Below, in pieces: positions 50,814 to 58,546 of a stretch of 64,000 nt of DNA. A program made the position numbers and the translations under genes. The notes under the pieces were generated by a model. The model made no database searches. It saw nothing but the letters and a program-made list of their open reading frames with translations, and had not been told where the DNA came from. Every line of letters begins with the position of its first letter. Positions within the stretch are counted from its first letter, which is position 1. Origin of the DNA: Streptomyces marispadix. Its GTDB lineage: Bacteria; Actinomycetota; Actinomycetes; Streptomycetales; Streptomycetaceae. The stretch covers positions 5,260,001 to 5,324,000 of the forward strand of contig NZ_JAKWJU010000002.1 in assembly GCF_022524345.1 (NCBI RefSeq), read 5' to 3'.

Positions 50814-50840
50814 AAGTGGTTTCCTGAGTGGAAAGTGCTT
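50814..50840. promoter_or_regulatory. Second, weaker TTTCC-N5-GGAAA operator candidate
   Basis: TTTCC (50820-50824) and GGAAA (50830-50834) with the same 5-base spacing, flanked by AAG and CTT. The distance to the first site, centre to centre, is 46 bp. Confidence 0.5.
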
Positions 50841-50971
50841 GGTGTGGAGGGGAGTTGGCGGAGGGCGGTCGTGGGGCGGCGCACGGGGGCCGTGCAGAGC
50901 GGCGTGCCCGCGGGCTGGTCACGCTCTCGCGTGGACGGATCACGCGGTCCCGGGCGTCCGCGTCAACTGCC

Positions 50972-50998
50972 GGGCCCCGTCCAGTGTTCGGGGCCCGC
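50972..50998 (-). terminator. Terminator of the TAXI gene
   Basis: CGGGCCCCG pairs perfectly with CGGGGCCCG (9 bp, 9-base loop), 25 bases after the TAXI gene stop on the minus strand. Confidence 0.75.
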
Positions 50999-51022
50999 CC
51001 GGTGCTCGACCTGCCCGGGGGT

Positions 51023-52045
51023 TCAGGGCTTGACGGACCTGTAGTAGTGACGGGCCCCGCTGTGGAGCTGTAGCGGGGTCGTGTAGATCGCGGTGCGCCG
51101 GTCGACCTTCTGTGCCGCGTGCACCTTCTCGCCGATCTGGTCCCGGCTGTTGAGCACCGCACGCGTCATGCCCTCGGTCAGTGCTGTGTCGGTGCGTTCG
51201 GTCGTCACCAGCAGGTTGGCCACGGCCACGGTGTTGACCGGTTCTCCCTGCTGCACCGCCGGATAGGCGTCGGCGGGCATCACCGCGGCACGGTAGTGCC
51301 GGGTCTCCGGTTCCAGGGCGTGCAGCTTCTCCACCAGGTCGCCGAGCTGGACGAGTTGGATGTTGGTCTTCGCCGAGAGGCTCTCGATGGCGGTGGTGGG
51401 AAGGCCGCCGGACCAGAAGAAGGCGTCGATCTTGCCCTTCTCCAGCAGGTCGGGCATGCGGTCTATGCCCTTGTGCACCGCGTGCACGTCCTTGTCGACG
51501 TCGAGGCCCGCGGCGCGCAGCAGCCGTCCGGCTATGAGGTTCACGCCGGAGCGCTCCTGGCCGACGCCGACCCGCATCCCCTTGAGGTCCTTCGCGCTGC
51601 GTACCGGGGAGCCCGCCGGAACGACGAGCTGCATGTAGTCGTCGTAGAGCCGTGCGCAGGCGCGCAGCCTGTCGGCGCCCGGCTCGCCGTCGTCGCGGTA
51701 GGTGGCGACGGCGTCCGCCGCCGCGATGGTGAAGGAGGCCTTGCCGGAGGTGACCATGTCGAGGTTCTGCACCGAGCCCTGGCTGGCCAGCAACCGCAGT
51801 CGCACATCGGGCAGTTCGCGGTGGAGACGGTCCTTGAGAAGGCTGCCGTAACGTGCGTACACGCCGGTGGGCACGCCCGTCGCGAACGAGACCGTGCCGC
51901 TGGGGGAGGAGGAGCCGGCGGGGACGAGCCACCACAGCAGCAACCCGAGCACGACGACCAGTACGCCGGCGACTCGCGACGGGCGCCGCATGCCACGGTG
52001 AATGCTGTGGCTCATGCGGTCTGCGGTACGGCGGAGGCTGAACAT
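51023..52045 (-). CDS. TAXI-family (TRAP-type) solute-binding protein
   Basis: A 340-residue exported or membrane-anchored binding protein. A hydrophobic signal or anchor (about 24-42, RVAGVLVVVLGLLLWWLVP) precedes the TAXI fold: VSFATGVPTGVYARYGSLL, LDMVTSGKASFTIAAADA, LKGMRVGVGQERSGVNLIA. TAXI proteins normally feed a TRAP transporter DctQM pair; no such membrane genes are in the window, so this is an orphan. The start at 52045 is uncertain (ATGs at residues 11 and 19 are possible). An xANNNT -10-like CACGAT lies 7 bases before it. Confidence 0.87.
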   Translation of the reverse strand: MFSLRRTADRMSHSIHRGMRRPSRVAGVLVVVLGLLLWWLVPAGSSSPSGTVSFATGVPTGVYARYGSLLKDRLHRELPDVRLRLLASQGSVQNLDMVTSGKASFTIAAADAVATYRDDGEPGADRLRACARLYDDYMQLVVPAGSPVRSAKDLKGMRVGVGQERSGVNLIAGRLLRAAGLDVDKDVHAVHKGIDRMPDLLEKGKIDAFFWSGGLPTTAIESLSAKTNIQLVQLGDLVEKLHALEPETRHYRAAVMPADAYPAVQQGEPVNTVAVANLLVTTERTDTALTEGMTRAVLNSRDQIGEKVHAAQKVDRRTAIYTTPLQLHSGARHYYRSVKP

Positions 52046-52165
52046 GGGCGTGATCGTGCCAGCCCGGCGCCCGGGACGCGAGAGTGCGGGATTCGGGGAC
52101 GCACACCGCCGCGCCCTCGCTCCGTCGGCGGCCCCGGGGACACCTACGGCGCTACGGCCCCGCGC

Positions 52166-52756
52166 TCATCGCCGCCGCAGCCCGTACAGCAGCTTCTCCA
52201 CCGCATCGGGCACCACCGTCTCCAGATCCTGGCCTTCGAGCATCCCGCTGCCGCTCATCGCCGTCAGTCCGTGGAGCGTCGCGAGCGCCACCTGAGCCAG
52301 CGACTCCGGGTCGCCGGGCACCAGTTCACCCGTCTTCTGCGCGTCGGCGATGACGCCGAGCGCCACTGCGAAGGCCCGTTCCGCCGCAGCGTGCACCGAC
52401 TCGGCCCCCTCGCGGTGCTTGCCCGCGTACATCAGCTCCAGCAGCGCCGCGTGCCGCGTGGCGAAGCGCACATACGCGTGTGACAGGGCCTTCAGGCGCG
52501 ATGTGCAGTCCGGTTCGGCGTCGCGCACGGCGTCGTCGAGGTCCTGGCCGAGCCGTACGAAGCCCTCCTCGGCGAGCGCGTCCAGCAGCGCCTGGCGGTC
52601 CCCGAAGTGGCGCCGGGGCGCACCGTGGCTGACGCCGGTCTCGCGGGCGAGTTCGCGCAGGGACAGCGCGGCGACGCCGCGTTCGCGCACCGTCTCCTCG
52701 GCCCTTGCGAGGAGGGCGGAGCGGAGGTTGCCGTGGTGGTAGGAGCGGGCGCACAT
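52166..52756 (-). CDS. TetR/AcrR-family repressor
   Basis: A 196-residue regulator. The N-terminal HTH (about 10-55) is LLARAEETVRERGVAALSLRELARETGVSHGAPRRHFGDRQALLDAL in short blocks of helix-turn-helix, and the C-terminal ligand domain is of the TetR_C_33 or WHG-like type. Divergent from an SDR oxidoreductase gene with a perfect palindrome in the shared promoter region, so it very likely represses that gene. The -10-like TACTCT (52768-52763 on the minus strand) is 6 bases before the ATG with no ribosome site, predicting a leaderless transcript. Confidence 0.91.
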   Translation of the reverse strand: MCARSYHHGNLRSALLARAEETVRERGVAALSLRELARETGVSHGAPRRHFGDRQALLDALAEEGFVRLGQDLDDAVRDAEPDCTSRLKALSHAYVRFATRHAALLELMYAGKHREGAESVHAAAERAFAVALGVIADAQKTGELVPGDPESLAQVALATLHGLTAMSGSGMLEGQDLETVVPDAVEKLLYGLRRR

Positions 52757-52830
52757 GGCGGCAGAGTAACCGAACGCCGCAGGCCGGGGGCCAGGTGAGG
52801 GCGGCGGGACTCCCAGGTGGGAGGCGGTAG

Positions 52831-52868
52831 TTGACTCCGAATGTTGTCACTGACTACATTCGGGGCCA
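52831..52868 (+). promoter_or_regulatory. SDR promoter with TetR-type operator; leaderless start predicted
   Basis: The -35 TTGACT (52831-52836) and -10 TACATT (52855-52860) are 18 bases apart. CCGAATGT (52837-52844) and ACATTCGG (52856-52863) form a perfect inverted repeat with 11 bases between, covering spacer and -10. The ATG at 52868 is 7 bases after the -10 box, where transcription should begin. Confidence 0.78.
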
Positions 52869-53773
52869 TGAAGAACTCCGCATGGACAGCACAGCAGCTC
52901 CCCGACCTCACCGGCCGCACCGTCGTCGTCACCGGCGCCAACAGCGGCCTTGGCCTGGTCACCGCCCGCGAGACCGCCCGCGCGGGCGCCCATGTCGTAC
53001 TCGCCGTACGGGACACCGCCCGCGGCGAGGCCGCCGCCTCCACCCTCACCGGCAGCACGGAGGTACGGCGCCTCGACCTCGCCGACCTGGCCTCCGTACG
53101 GGCCTTCGCCGACCAGTGGCAAGGACCGCTCGACATCCTCATCAACAACGCCGGTGTGATGGCCGTGCCCGAGCGCCGCACCGCCGACGGCTTCGAGATG
53201 CAGATCGGCACCAACCACCTCGGCCACTTCGCCCTCACCAACCTCCTGCTGCCCCACATCACCCGTCGTGTCGTGACCGTCTCCTCCGCGATGCACCGCA
53301 CCGGACGCATCAACTTCGACGACATCAACTCCCGTGGCGGCTACAGCCGTTGGGCGGCCTACGGCCAGTCCAAGCTCGCGAACCTCCTCTTCACCGCCGA
53401 ACTCGCCCGCCGCCTGGAGGCCGCCGGATCGCCCGTCACCGCACACGCCGCCCACCCCGGCTACGCCGCCACCAACCTCCAGTCGCACTCCGCCAGCAAG
53501 CTGGAGAACGCGTTCATGGCCGTGGGCAACCGCCTGTTCGCACAGCGGGACGACATGGGCGCGCTGCCCACCCTCTACGCGGCGACCCAGCCGCTGCCCA
53601 GCAACAGCTACACCGGTCCGGGCGGCTTCATGGAGAGCCGCGGATACCCGGCACCGTCCGGCAGGAGTGCCGCCGCCCGCAACGAACGCGACGCCGAGCG
53701 GCTGTGGACCCTGTCCGAAAGCCTCACCGGAGTCGCCTTCCCGCTCACCTCCGCCACCACCGGGCCCGCCTGA
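52868..53773 (+). CDS. Short-chain dehydrogenase/reductase
   Basis: A 301-residue NAD(P)-dependent oxidoreductase. TGANSGLG (about 23-30) is the cofactor loop, ILINNAGVM is the NNAG motif, and the catalytic site has SSAMHRTG and YGQSK (Tyr-x3-Lys). The sequence fits the retinol dehydrogenase/WW-domain-oxidoreductase-like SDR group. The ATG at 52868 is fixed by the promoter geometry; the in-frame extension to 52841 lies inside the operator. Regulated by the divergent TetR protein. The substrate is unknown. Confidence 0.92.
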   Translation: MKNSAWTAQQLPDLTGRTVVVTGANSGLGLVTARETARAGAHVVLAVRDTARGEAAASTLTGSTEVRRLDLADLASVRAFADQWQGPLDILINNAGVMAVPERRTADGFEMQIGTNHLGHFALTNLLLPHITRRVVTVSSAMHRTGRINFDDINSRGGYSRWAAYGQSKLANLLFTAELARRLEAAGSPVTAHAAHPGYAATNLQSHSASKLENAFMAVGNRLFAQRDDMGALPTLYAATQPLPSNSYTGPGGFMESRGYPAPSGRSAAARNERDAERLWTLSESLTGVAFPLTSATTGPA

Positions 53774-53887
53774 ACCGCAGGAAGCAGGCCGCGGCTCACG
53801 CACCGCGGCAGGCTCCGCCCGCAGCGCCCACGGGCCCGTGAGCGGGGGGCGTGCGCCGCGCCCGAGCGCGTACCCTGTCGGACTGAG

Positions 53888-55408
53888 ATGACTGCGAAGA
53901 CTTATGAGCTGCGGACGTTCGGCTGCCAGATGAACGTCCACGACAGCGAGCGGATGGCGGGCCTGCTGGAGGAGGCGGGCTACGTACGCGCGCCCGAGGG
54001 CGCGGGGGGCGCCGACGGCGGCAGCGGGTCCGGCGCGGACCTCGTCGTCTTCAACACCTGCGCGGTGCGGGAGAACGCCGACAACCGCCTGTACGGCAAC
54101 CTGGGTCAGCTCGCGCCCAAGAAGGCGGCCAGGCCCGGCATGCAGATCGCCGTCGGCGGCTGCCTGGCGCAGAAGGACCGCGAGACGATCGTGAAGAAGG
54201 CCCCCTGGGTCGACGTCGTCTTCGGCACCCACAACGTCGGCAAGCTGCCGGTGCTGCTGGAGCGCGCCCGCGTACGGCAGGAGGCGCAGGTCGAGATCGC
54301 CGAGTCGCTGGAGGCGTTCCCCTCGACGCTGCCCACGCGGCGCGAGAGCGCGTACGCGGCCTGGGTGTCGGTCTCCGTCGGATGCAACAACACCTGCACC
54401 TTCTGCATCGTTCCGCAGCTACGCGGCAAGGAGAAGGACCGCAGGCCCGGCGACATCCTCGCGGAGATCGAGGCACTGGTCGCCGAGGGAGTCACCGAGA
54501 TCACGCTGCTCGGGCAGAACGTCAACGCCTACGGCTCCGACATCGGCGACCGCGAGGCGTTCAGCAAGCTGCTGCGGGCCTGCGGACGCGTCGAGGGCCT
54601 GGAGCGGGTCCGGTTCACCTCGCCGCATCCGCGCGACTTCACGGACGACGTGATCGAGGCGATGGCGGAGACGCCCAATGTGATGCCGCAGCTCCACATG
54701 CCGCTCCAGTCGGGCTCGTCCCGCGTACTGAAGGCGATGCGGCGCTCCTACCGCCAGGAGCGCTTCCTCAAGATCATCGAGAACGTCCGTGCCGCGATGC
54801 CCGAGGCGGCGATCTCGACGGACATCATCGTGGGCTTCCCCGGCGAGACCGAGGAGGACTTCGAGGAGACGCTGCACGTCGTGCGGGAGGCGCGCTTCGC
54901 GCAGGCGTTCACCTTCCAGTACAGCAAGCGGCCCGGGACGCCCGCCGCCGAGATGGACGGGCAGATTCCGAAGAAGACCGTGCAGGAGCGCTACGAACGG
55001 CTCGTCGCCCTCCAGGAGGAGATCTCCTGGGAGGAGAACAAGAAGCAGGTCGGAAGGACCCTCGAACTCCTCGTCGCCGAGGGCGAGGGCCGCAAGAACG
55101 ACGCCACGAACCGCCAGTCCGGCCGCGCGCCCGACAACCGCCTCGTGCACTTCGCCCGTCCCGAAGTGCCGGTGCGTCCGGGCGACTTGGCCACCGTCGA
55201 GGTGACCTACGCGGCTCCGCACCATCTGCTCGCCGAGACACCGCCCGCAGCGGTACGGCGTACCAGGGCCGGCGACGCATGGGAGGCACGCAACGCGGCA
55301 CCGGCGGTGGAGTCCGGGCAGCGCGGCGTGATGCTCGGTCTGCCGACCGTCGGGGCGCCCGCGCCGCAGCCCGCAGGAGCGGGCGGAAGCGGCTGCCAAG
55401 CCTGCTGA
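53888..55408 (+). CDS. miaB: tRNA-2-methylthio-N6-dimethylallyladenosine synthase MiaB
   Basis: A 506-residue radical-SAM methylthiotransferase acting on i6A37 of tRNAs made by MiaA, which is encoded 1.8 kb downstream. N-terminal cluster ligands are Cys13 (FGCQMN), Cys58 (NTCAVRE) and Cys92 (GGCLAQ). The radical-SAM cluster is [10 protein letters not shown] (Cys166, Cys170, Cys173). A TRAM domain (about 375-445) and a ~60-residue disordered tail ending GSGCQAC complete it. TACCCT lies 11 bases before the ATG and there is no strong ribosome site, so the leader is probably very short. Paralogue of RimO in this window. Confidence 0.96.
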   Translation: MTAKTYELRTFGCQMNVHDSERMAGLLEEAGYVRAPEGAGGADGGSGSGADLVVFNTCAVRENADNRLYGNLGQLAPKKAARPGMQIAVGGCLAQKDRETIVKKAPWVDVVFGTHNVGKLPVLLERARVRQEAQVEIAESLEAFPSTLPTRRESAYAAWVSVSVGCNNTCTFCIVPQLRGKEKDRRPGDILAEIEALVAEGVTEITLLGQNVNAYGSDIGDREAFSKLLRACGRVEGLERVRFTSPHPRDFTDDVIEAMAETPNVMPQLHMPLQSGSSRVLKAMRRSYRQERFLKIIENVRAAMPEAAISTDIIVGFPGETEEDFEETLHVVREARFAQAFTFQYSKRPGTPAAEMDGQIPKKTVQERYERLVALQEEISWEENKKQVGRTLELLVAEGEGRKNDATNRQSGRAPDNRLVHFARPEVPVRPGDLATVEVTYAAPHHLLAETPPAAVRRTRAGDAWEARNAAPAVESGQRGVMLGLPTVGAPAPQPAGAGGSGCQAC

Positions 55409-55542
55409 CGGGCGGCTCGTTCGCCGGGCCGGACCGCAGGTCCAGCGTCACCGCGGAGACGAGCACGGCGGGGGAGCGGACGGGACGGAAGCCGACCGGC
55501 ACGAGTCCGGATCGTCCCGTTACACAGAGCGACTTGCGGCGT

Positions 55543-55556
55543 TAAGCTGCGCGCCA
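55543..55556 (+). promoter_or_regulatory. -10 box of a predicted leaderless LigB-like transcript
   Basis: TAAGCT (55543-55548) lies 7 bases before the ATG at 55556. No ribosome site is present between them. Confidence 0.45.
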
Positions 55557-56281
55557 TGCTTGTCGCCGCCGCCACATGCCCCAGCCCGCCCCTGCTCGTC
55601 CCCGAGGTCGCCGGAGGCGCGGCCCACGAGATGGACTCCGCCCGCGCCGCGTGCGACGACGCGCTCGGTGCCCTCGCCGCCGCCCGTCCCGACCGCCTAC
55701 TGGTCATCGGCCCCGCGGAACAGCCCGCGCGTGGCACCCATCCACAGGGAGCGCGCGGTTCGTTCAGCGGCTACGGAGTGGACCTGGAGGTCTCGCTCGG
55801 CAAGGGCGAACCTCCCGCGGACGCACGCCCGTTGCCGTCGTCGCTGGCCGTCGGGGCGTGGCTGCTGGACCGCGCCGACTGGACCGCCGCCCCCGTGGAG
55901 GGACTCGGCGTCGGGGAGCCGCTCAGCCGTGAGCGGTGCGAGGAGACGGGACGTCAACTCGCGGACCTCGCCGAACGGGTGGCTCTGCTGGTGATGGGCG
56001 ACGGCACCAACTGCCGTACGGTCAAGGCCCCCGGTTACTTCGACGAGCGCGCCACGGCCTTCGACGCGGAGGCGGCCCGAGCGCTGGGAGAGGCCGACGC
56101 GGCCGGACTACTGGCGCTGGACGAGGAGTTGGCGTACGAGCTGAACGCCTCGGGACGCGCGTGCTGGCAGGTGCTCGCGGGCGCGGCGGGCGGCGCGGAC
56201 GCGCAGGGCGGACTGCGGGGCCGGCTGCTCTACGACGAAGCCCCTTACGGAGTCGGCTACTTCGTCGCTAGCTGGAGCTGA
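55556..56281 (+). CDS. LigB-like protein of the class III extradiol dioxygenase superfamily
   Basis: A 241-residue protein resembling the B-type class III extradiol ring-cleavage fold (LVAAATCPSPPLLVPEVAGG, RLLVIGP, LLVMGDGTNCRTVKAPGYFD, YEAPYGVGYFVASW-type ending). The iron-binding histidine near the N-terminus of true dioxygenases is not obvious here, so catalysis is doubtful. It is conserved between miaB and miaA in streptomycetes, hinting at a housekeeping role, but no function is established that I know of. Confidence 0.82.
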   Translation: MLVAAATCPSPPLLVPEVAGGAAHEMDSARAACDDALGALAAARPDRLLVIGPAEQPARGTHPQGARGSFSGYGVDLEVSLGKGEPPADARPLPSSLAVGAWLLDRADWTAAPVEGLGVGEPLSRERCEETGRQLADLAERVALLVMGDGTNCRTVKAPGYFDERATAFDAEAARALGEADAAGLLALDEELAYELNASGRACWQVLAGAAGGADAQGGLRGRLLYDEAPYGVGYFVASWS

Positions 56282-56309
56282 CCGGGGCCGCGGCCACGGG
56301 ACTTCGACG

Positions 56310-56349
56310 GCGGCGCCGCGGATGCCCCGATGAGGGGCCGCGGCGCCGC
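56310..56349. terminator. Strong hairpin between LigB-like gene and antitoxin gene
   Basis: GCGGCGCCGCGG (56310-56321) pairs exactly with CCGCGGCGCCGC (56338-56349), extended inside by CCCC/GGGG. It is 28 bases after the LigB-like gene. Confidence 0.8.
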
Positions 56350-56391
56350 GGGCCGGACGACACCGTCCGCAGGCCGCATGCGTGGACGCCG

Positions 56392-56439
56392 CACGCGTAA
56401 GGCCCCGTGCGAAAGACCCCACGCGTAAGACCCCGTGCG
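56392..56439. repeat. Two copies of a 20-bp direct repeat
   Basis: CACGCGTAAGGCCCCGTGCG (56392-56411) recurs at 56420-56439 with one change. The units are separated by AAAGACCC, giving a 28-base period in the convergent intergenic region. Confidence 0.85.
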
Positions 56440-56482
56440 TGTGGGCGTGCCCCGCCGGAAACCCGGCAGGCGCACGCCCACA
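56440..56482 (-). terminator. Hairpin terminator of the antitoxin-like gene
   Basis: TGTGGGCGTGC (56440-56450) pairs exactly with GCACGCCCACA (56472-56482), with a smaller inner GCCGG/CCGGC stem. It lies 42 bases after the antitoxin-like gene stop on the minus strand. Confidence 0.75.
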
Positions 56483-56524
56483 TGTATTCACGAACCGACG
56501 CGGCCGGCCCGCGCCCGGCGCGGT

Positions 56525-56743
56525 TCAGGAGCCCTGAGGGCCCTTCCCGCCGCCTCCGGAACCGCCTTCGCGGCGCCCGTACTTCTCGGCCTGGTCCTTG
56601 GCCTTCTGCGTGCCGCTGCGGATCTGTTCGCTGTACTTGCCCTTGGTCTTCGAGTCGGCCATGCCCGCGGCCTTGTCGATCCCCTTGGAGACCTTCTCGC
56701 CGTGCTGGCCGAGCATGCCCTTGACCTTGTCCATGAAGCCCAT
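56525..56743 (-). CDS. Small antitoxin-like protein (Rv0909/MT0933 type)
   Basis: A 72-residue hydrophilic protein (MGFMDKVKGMLGQHGEKVSKGIDKAAG ...). It matches the small Lys-rich family commonly annotated as antitoxin in actinobacteria. The C-terminus is Gly-rich. No toxin gene is adjacent, so the antitoxin label is by family only and may not describe its role. GGAAGG lies just before the ATG. Confidence 0.83.
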   Translation of the reverse strand: MGFMDKVKGMLGQHGEKVSKGIDKAAGMADSKTKGKYSEQIRSGTQKAKDQAEKYGRREGGSGGGGKGPQGS

Positions 56744-56796
56744 GGGGGGCCACCTTCCTTCCGTCCCTAGTGCCTCGGCGGCAGTTCGGTTACGGG

Positions 56797-57021
56797 TCAG
56801 TTGCGGGCGTCGTCCGCGGCGTCGCTGTCGGCTGCCCCGTCGGCCGACTGCTGCTTCGGGATTCCGACCTCCTCGGGGCCGTCCCCGGCTCCGGTCACCG
56901 CGCTGACCTCCTGTTCCTTCGCCTCCTGGCCCGTACCCGGCACGTCGGCCGGTGCGGCCCCGTCGGCCGGCTTCCGGGACGACCCGGCCGAGCGGCGCAG
57001 AAGCCTTGCAAAGACGCCCAT
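56797..57021 (-). CDS. Conserved hypothetical protein, small and acidic
   Basis: A 74-residue protein (MGVFARLLRRSAGSSRKPADG ...). A basic, amphipathic N-terminus is followed by an acidic disordered region rich in Ala, Asp and Glu. AGGAG lies 9 bases before the ATG at 57021. Similar short proteins near miaA are carried by other streptomycetes; no domain or function is recognised. Confidence 0.72.
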   Translation of the reverse strand: MGVFARLLRRSAGSSRKPADGAAPADVPGTGQEAKEQEVSAVTGAGDGPEEVGIPKQQSADGAADSDAADDARN

Positions 57022-57244
57022 ATCTACACTCCTGACCTTACTAACGTGGCTGCGATCCGGCCCACCGGGGAAGAGCACCGCCCCCGCCCGCGGCGGAACG
57101 TCCCGGAGTCCGGCCCTGATCCCCGGCGCTGGAACCCTTGATTCCGGCTCTGGAGCCCTCGCAACAGGCAACGAACCCACCGGGCCGCCGTCACGTCGCC
57201 CGTTCGGGTCCGGATCAGCGCAGGAGGTTTGCGACACTGACGGC

Positions 57245-58303
57245 GTGAATGCCGCAGACCCGTCCCCGTCCGAGTCCCGTGCCACGGGACGCCCCGAGGC
57301 CCGTTCCGCGGCACCTCCCGAGTCCCGCGCCCGCACCGCGGCGCCGTCCGTGCGGACCGCGCCCCGTCCCCGTGGCGGTGCCGCGCCGCCCGTGATCGCC
57401 GTGGTGGGCCCTACCGCCGCGGGCAAGTCCGACCTGGGCGTCGCCCTCGCCCGCCGTCTCGGCGGCGAAGTGATCAACGCGGACTCGATGCAGCTCTACA
57501 GGGGCATGGACATCGGCACCGCCAAGCTCCCGCCCGGCGAGCGCGAGGGCGTACCGCACCATCTGCTGGACGTCTGGGACGTCACGGTCACCGCCAGCGT
57601 CGCCGAGTACCAGCGGCTTGCCCGCGCGGAGATCGAGCGCCTGCTCGCGGCGGGACGGGTTCCGGTCCTCGTGGGGGGCTCGGGCCTCTACGTACGCGGG
57701 GCCATCGACGCCATGGACTTCCCCGGCACGGACCCCGCGGTGAGGGCGCGGCTGGAGGAGGAACTCGCCGATCTGGGCTCCGGAGCGCTGCACACCCGCC
57801 TCGCGGAGGCAGACCCGCAGGCGGCGCGGGCGATCCTGCCGAGCAACGGCCGCCGCATCGTGCGCGCCCTGGAGGTCATCGAGATCACCGGCCGCCCCTT
57901 CACGGCGAACCTCCCCGGCCACCAGGCCGTCTACGAGACGGTCCAGCTCGGCGTCGACGTCGCCCGCCCCGAGCTGGACGAGCGGATCGCCGCCCGTGTC
58001 GACCGCATGTGGGAGCAGGGACTCGTCGCGGAGGTACGGGAGTTGGAGGCCGCGGGGCTGCGTGCCGGGCGCACTGCCTCCCGCGCGCTGGGCTATCAGC
58101 AGGTCCTCGCGACCCTCGCGGGCGAGTGCACCGAGCAGGAGGCGCGCGAGGAGACCGTGAGGGCCACGAAGCGCTTCGCACGCCGCCAGGACTCCTGGTT
58201 CCGCCGCGACCCTCGGGTCCACTGGCTGAGCGGCGCGGAACGCGACCGGCCGGAACTGACCGGGAAGGCCCTCGACTTGCTGGAGGAGGCGGTCACGGGC
58301 TGA
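57245..58303 (+). CDS. miaA: tRNA dimethylallyltransferase MiaA
   Basis: A 352-residue enzyme that prenylates A37 of tRNAs reading UNN codons, giving the substrate for MiaB. The P-loop is GPTAAGKS (55-62). INADSMQLYRGMDIGTAKL, PVLVGGSGLYVRGAIDAMDF and the AL.YQQ block (SRALGYQQVLATLAG) are conserved. The first ~45 residues are a disordered Pro/Ser/Ala extension absent from typical ~310-residue homologues. The GTG at 57245 is the likeliest start, but the nearest GGAGG is 20 bases upstream, so a later start remains possible. Confidence 0.93.
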   Translation: MNAADPSPSESRATGRPEARSAAPPESRARTAAPSVRTAPRPRGGAAPPVIAVVGPTAAGKSDLGVALARRLGGEVINADSMQLYRGMDIGTAKLPPGEREGVPHHLLDVWDVTVTASVAEYQRLARAEIERLLAAGRVPVLVGGSGLYVRGAIDAMDFPGTDPAVRARLEEELADLGSGALHTRLAEADPQAARAILPSNGRRIVRALEVIEITGRPFTANLPGHQAVYETVQLGVDVARPELDERIAARVDRMWEQGLVAEVRELEAAGLRAGRTASRALGYQQVLATLAGECTEQEAREETVRATKRFARRQDSWFRRDPRVHWLSGAERDRPELTGKALDLLEEAVTG

Positions 58304-58337
58304 GCCGCGTGACCGTCGCCGCCTGCCGTAACGGGAA

Positions 58338-58364
58338 GTCCCCGCCTGCTGCTTGGGCGGGGAC
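58338..58364 (+). terminator. Terminator of miaA
   Basis: GTCCCCGCC (58338-58346) pairs perfectly with GGCGGGGAC (58356-58364), 9-base loop, 34 bases after miaA. Confidence 0.8.
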
Positions 58365-58380
58365 ATCCCCTGTGGCCGGT

Positions 58381-58423
58381 CCGGTTCCCGGCCCCTACGG
58401 TGACGCGGGGGACCGGGAACCGG
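58381..58423 (-). terminator. Second hairpin in the miaA/beta-propeller convergent region
   Basis: CCGGTTCCCGG (58381-58391) pairs exactly with CCGGGAACCGG (58413-58423), 21-base loop. It may serve the minus-strand gene. Confidence 0.6.
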
Positions 58424-58546
58424 TCTGTGCCGGGGGCACTGGGGTGCTCGTCCGCGACCGTACGACGGCGTTCGGCGGGGCATCAGGCCCTCGGGAGGGG
58501 GTAGTTGGGGCCGGACGGGGAAGGCGGCCGGACTGCCGTAGCGGGG

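Noticed and set aside
56525..56743. A complete toxin-antitoxin pair
   Set aside because: Only an antitoxin-family protein is visible; the adjacent small gene (56797-57021) is an acidic disordered protein with no toxin fold.
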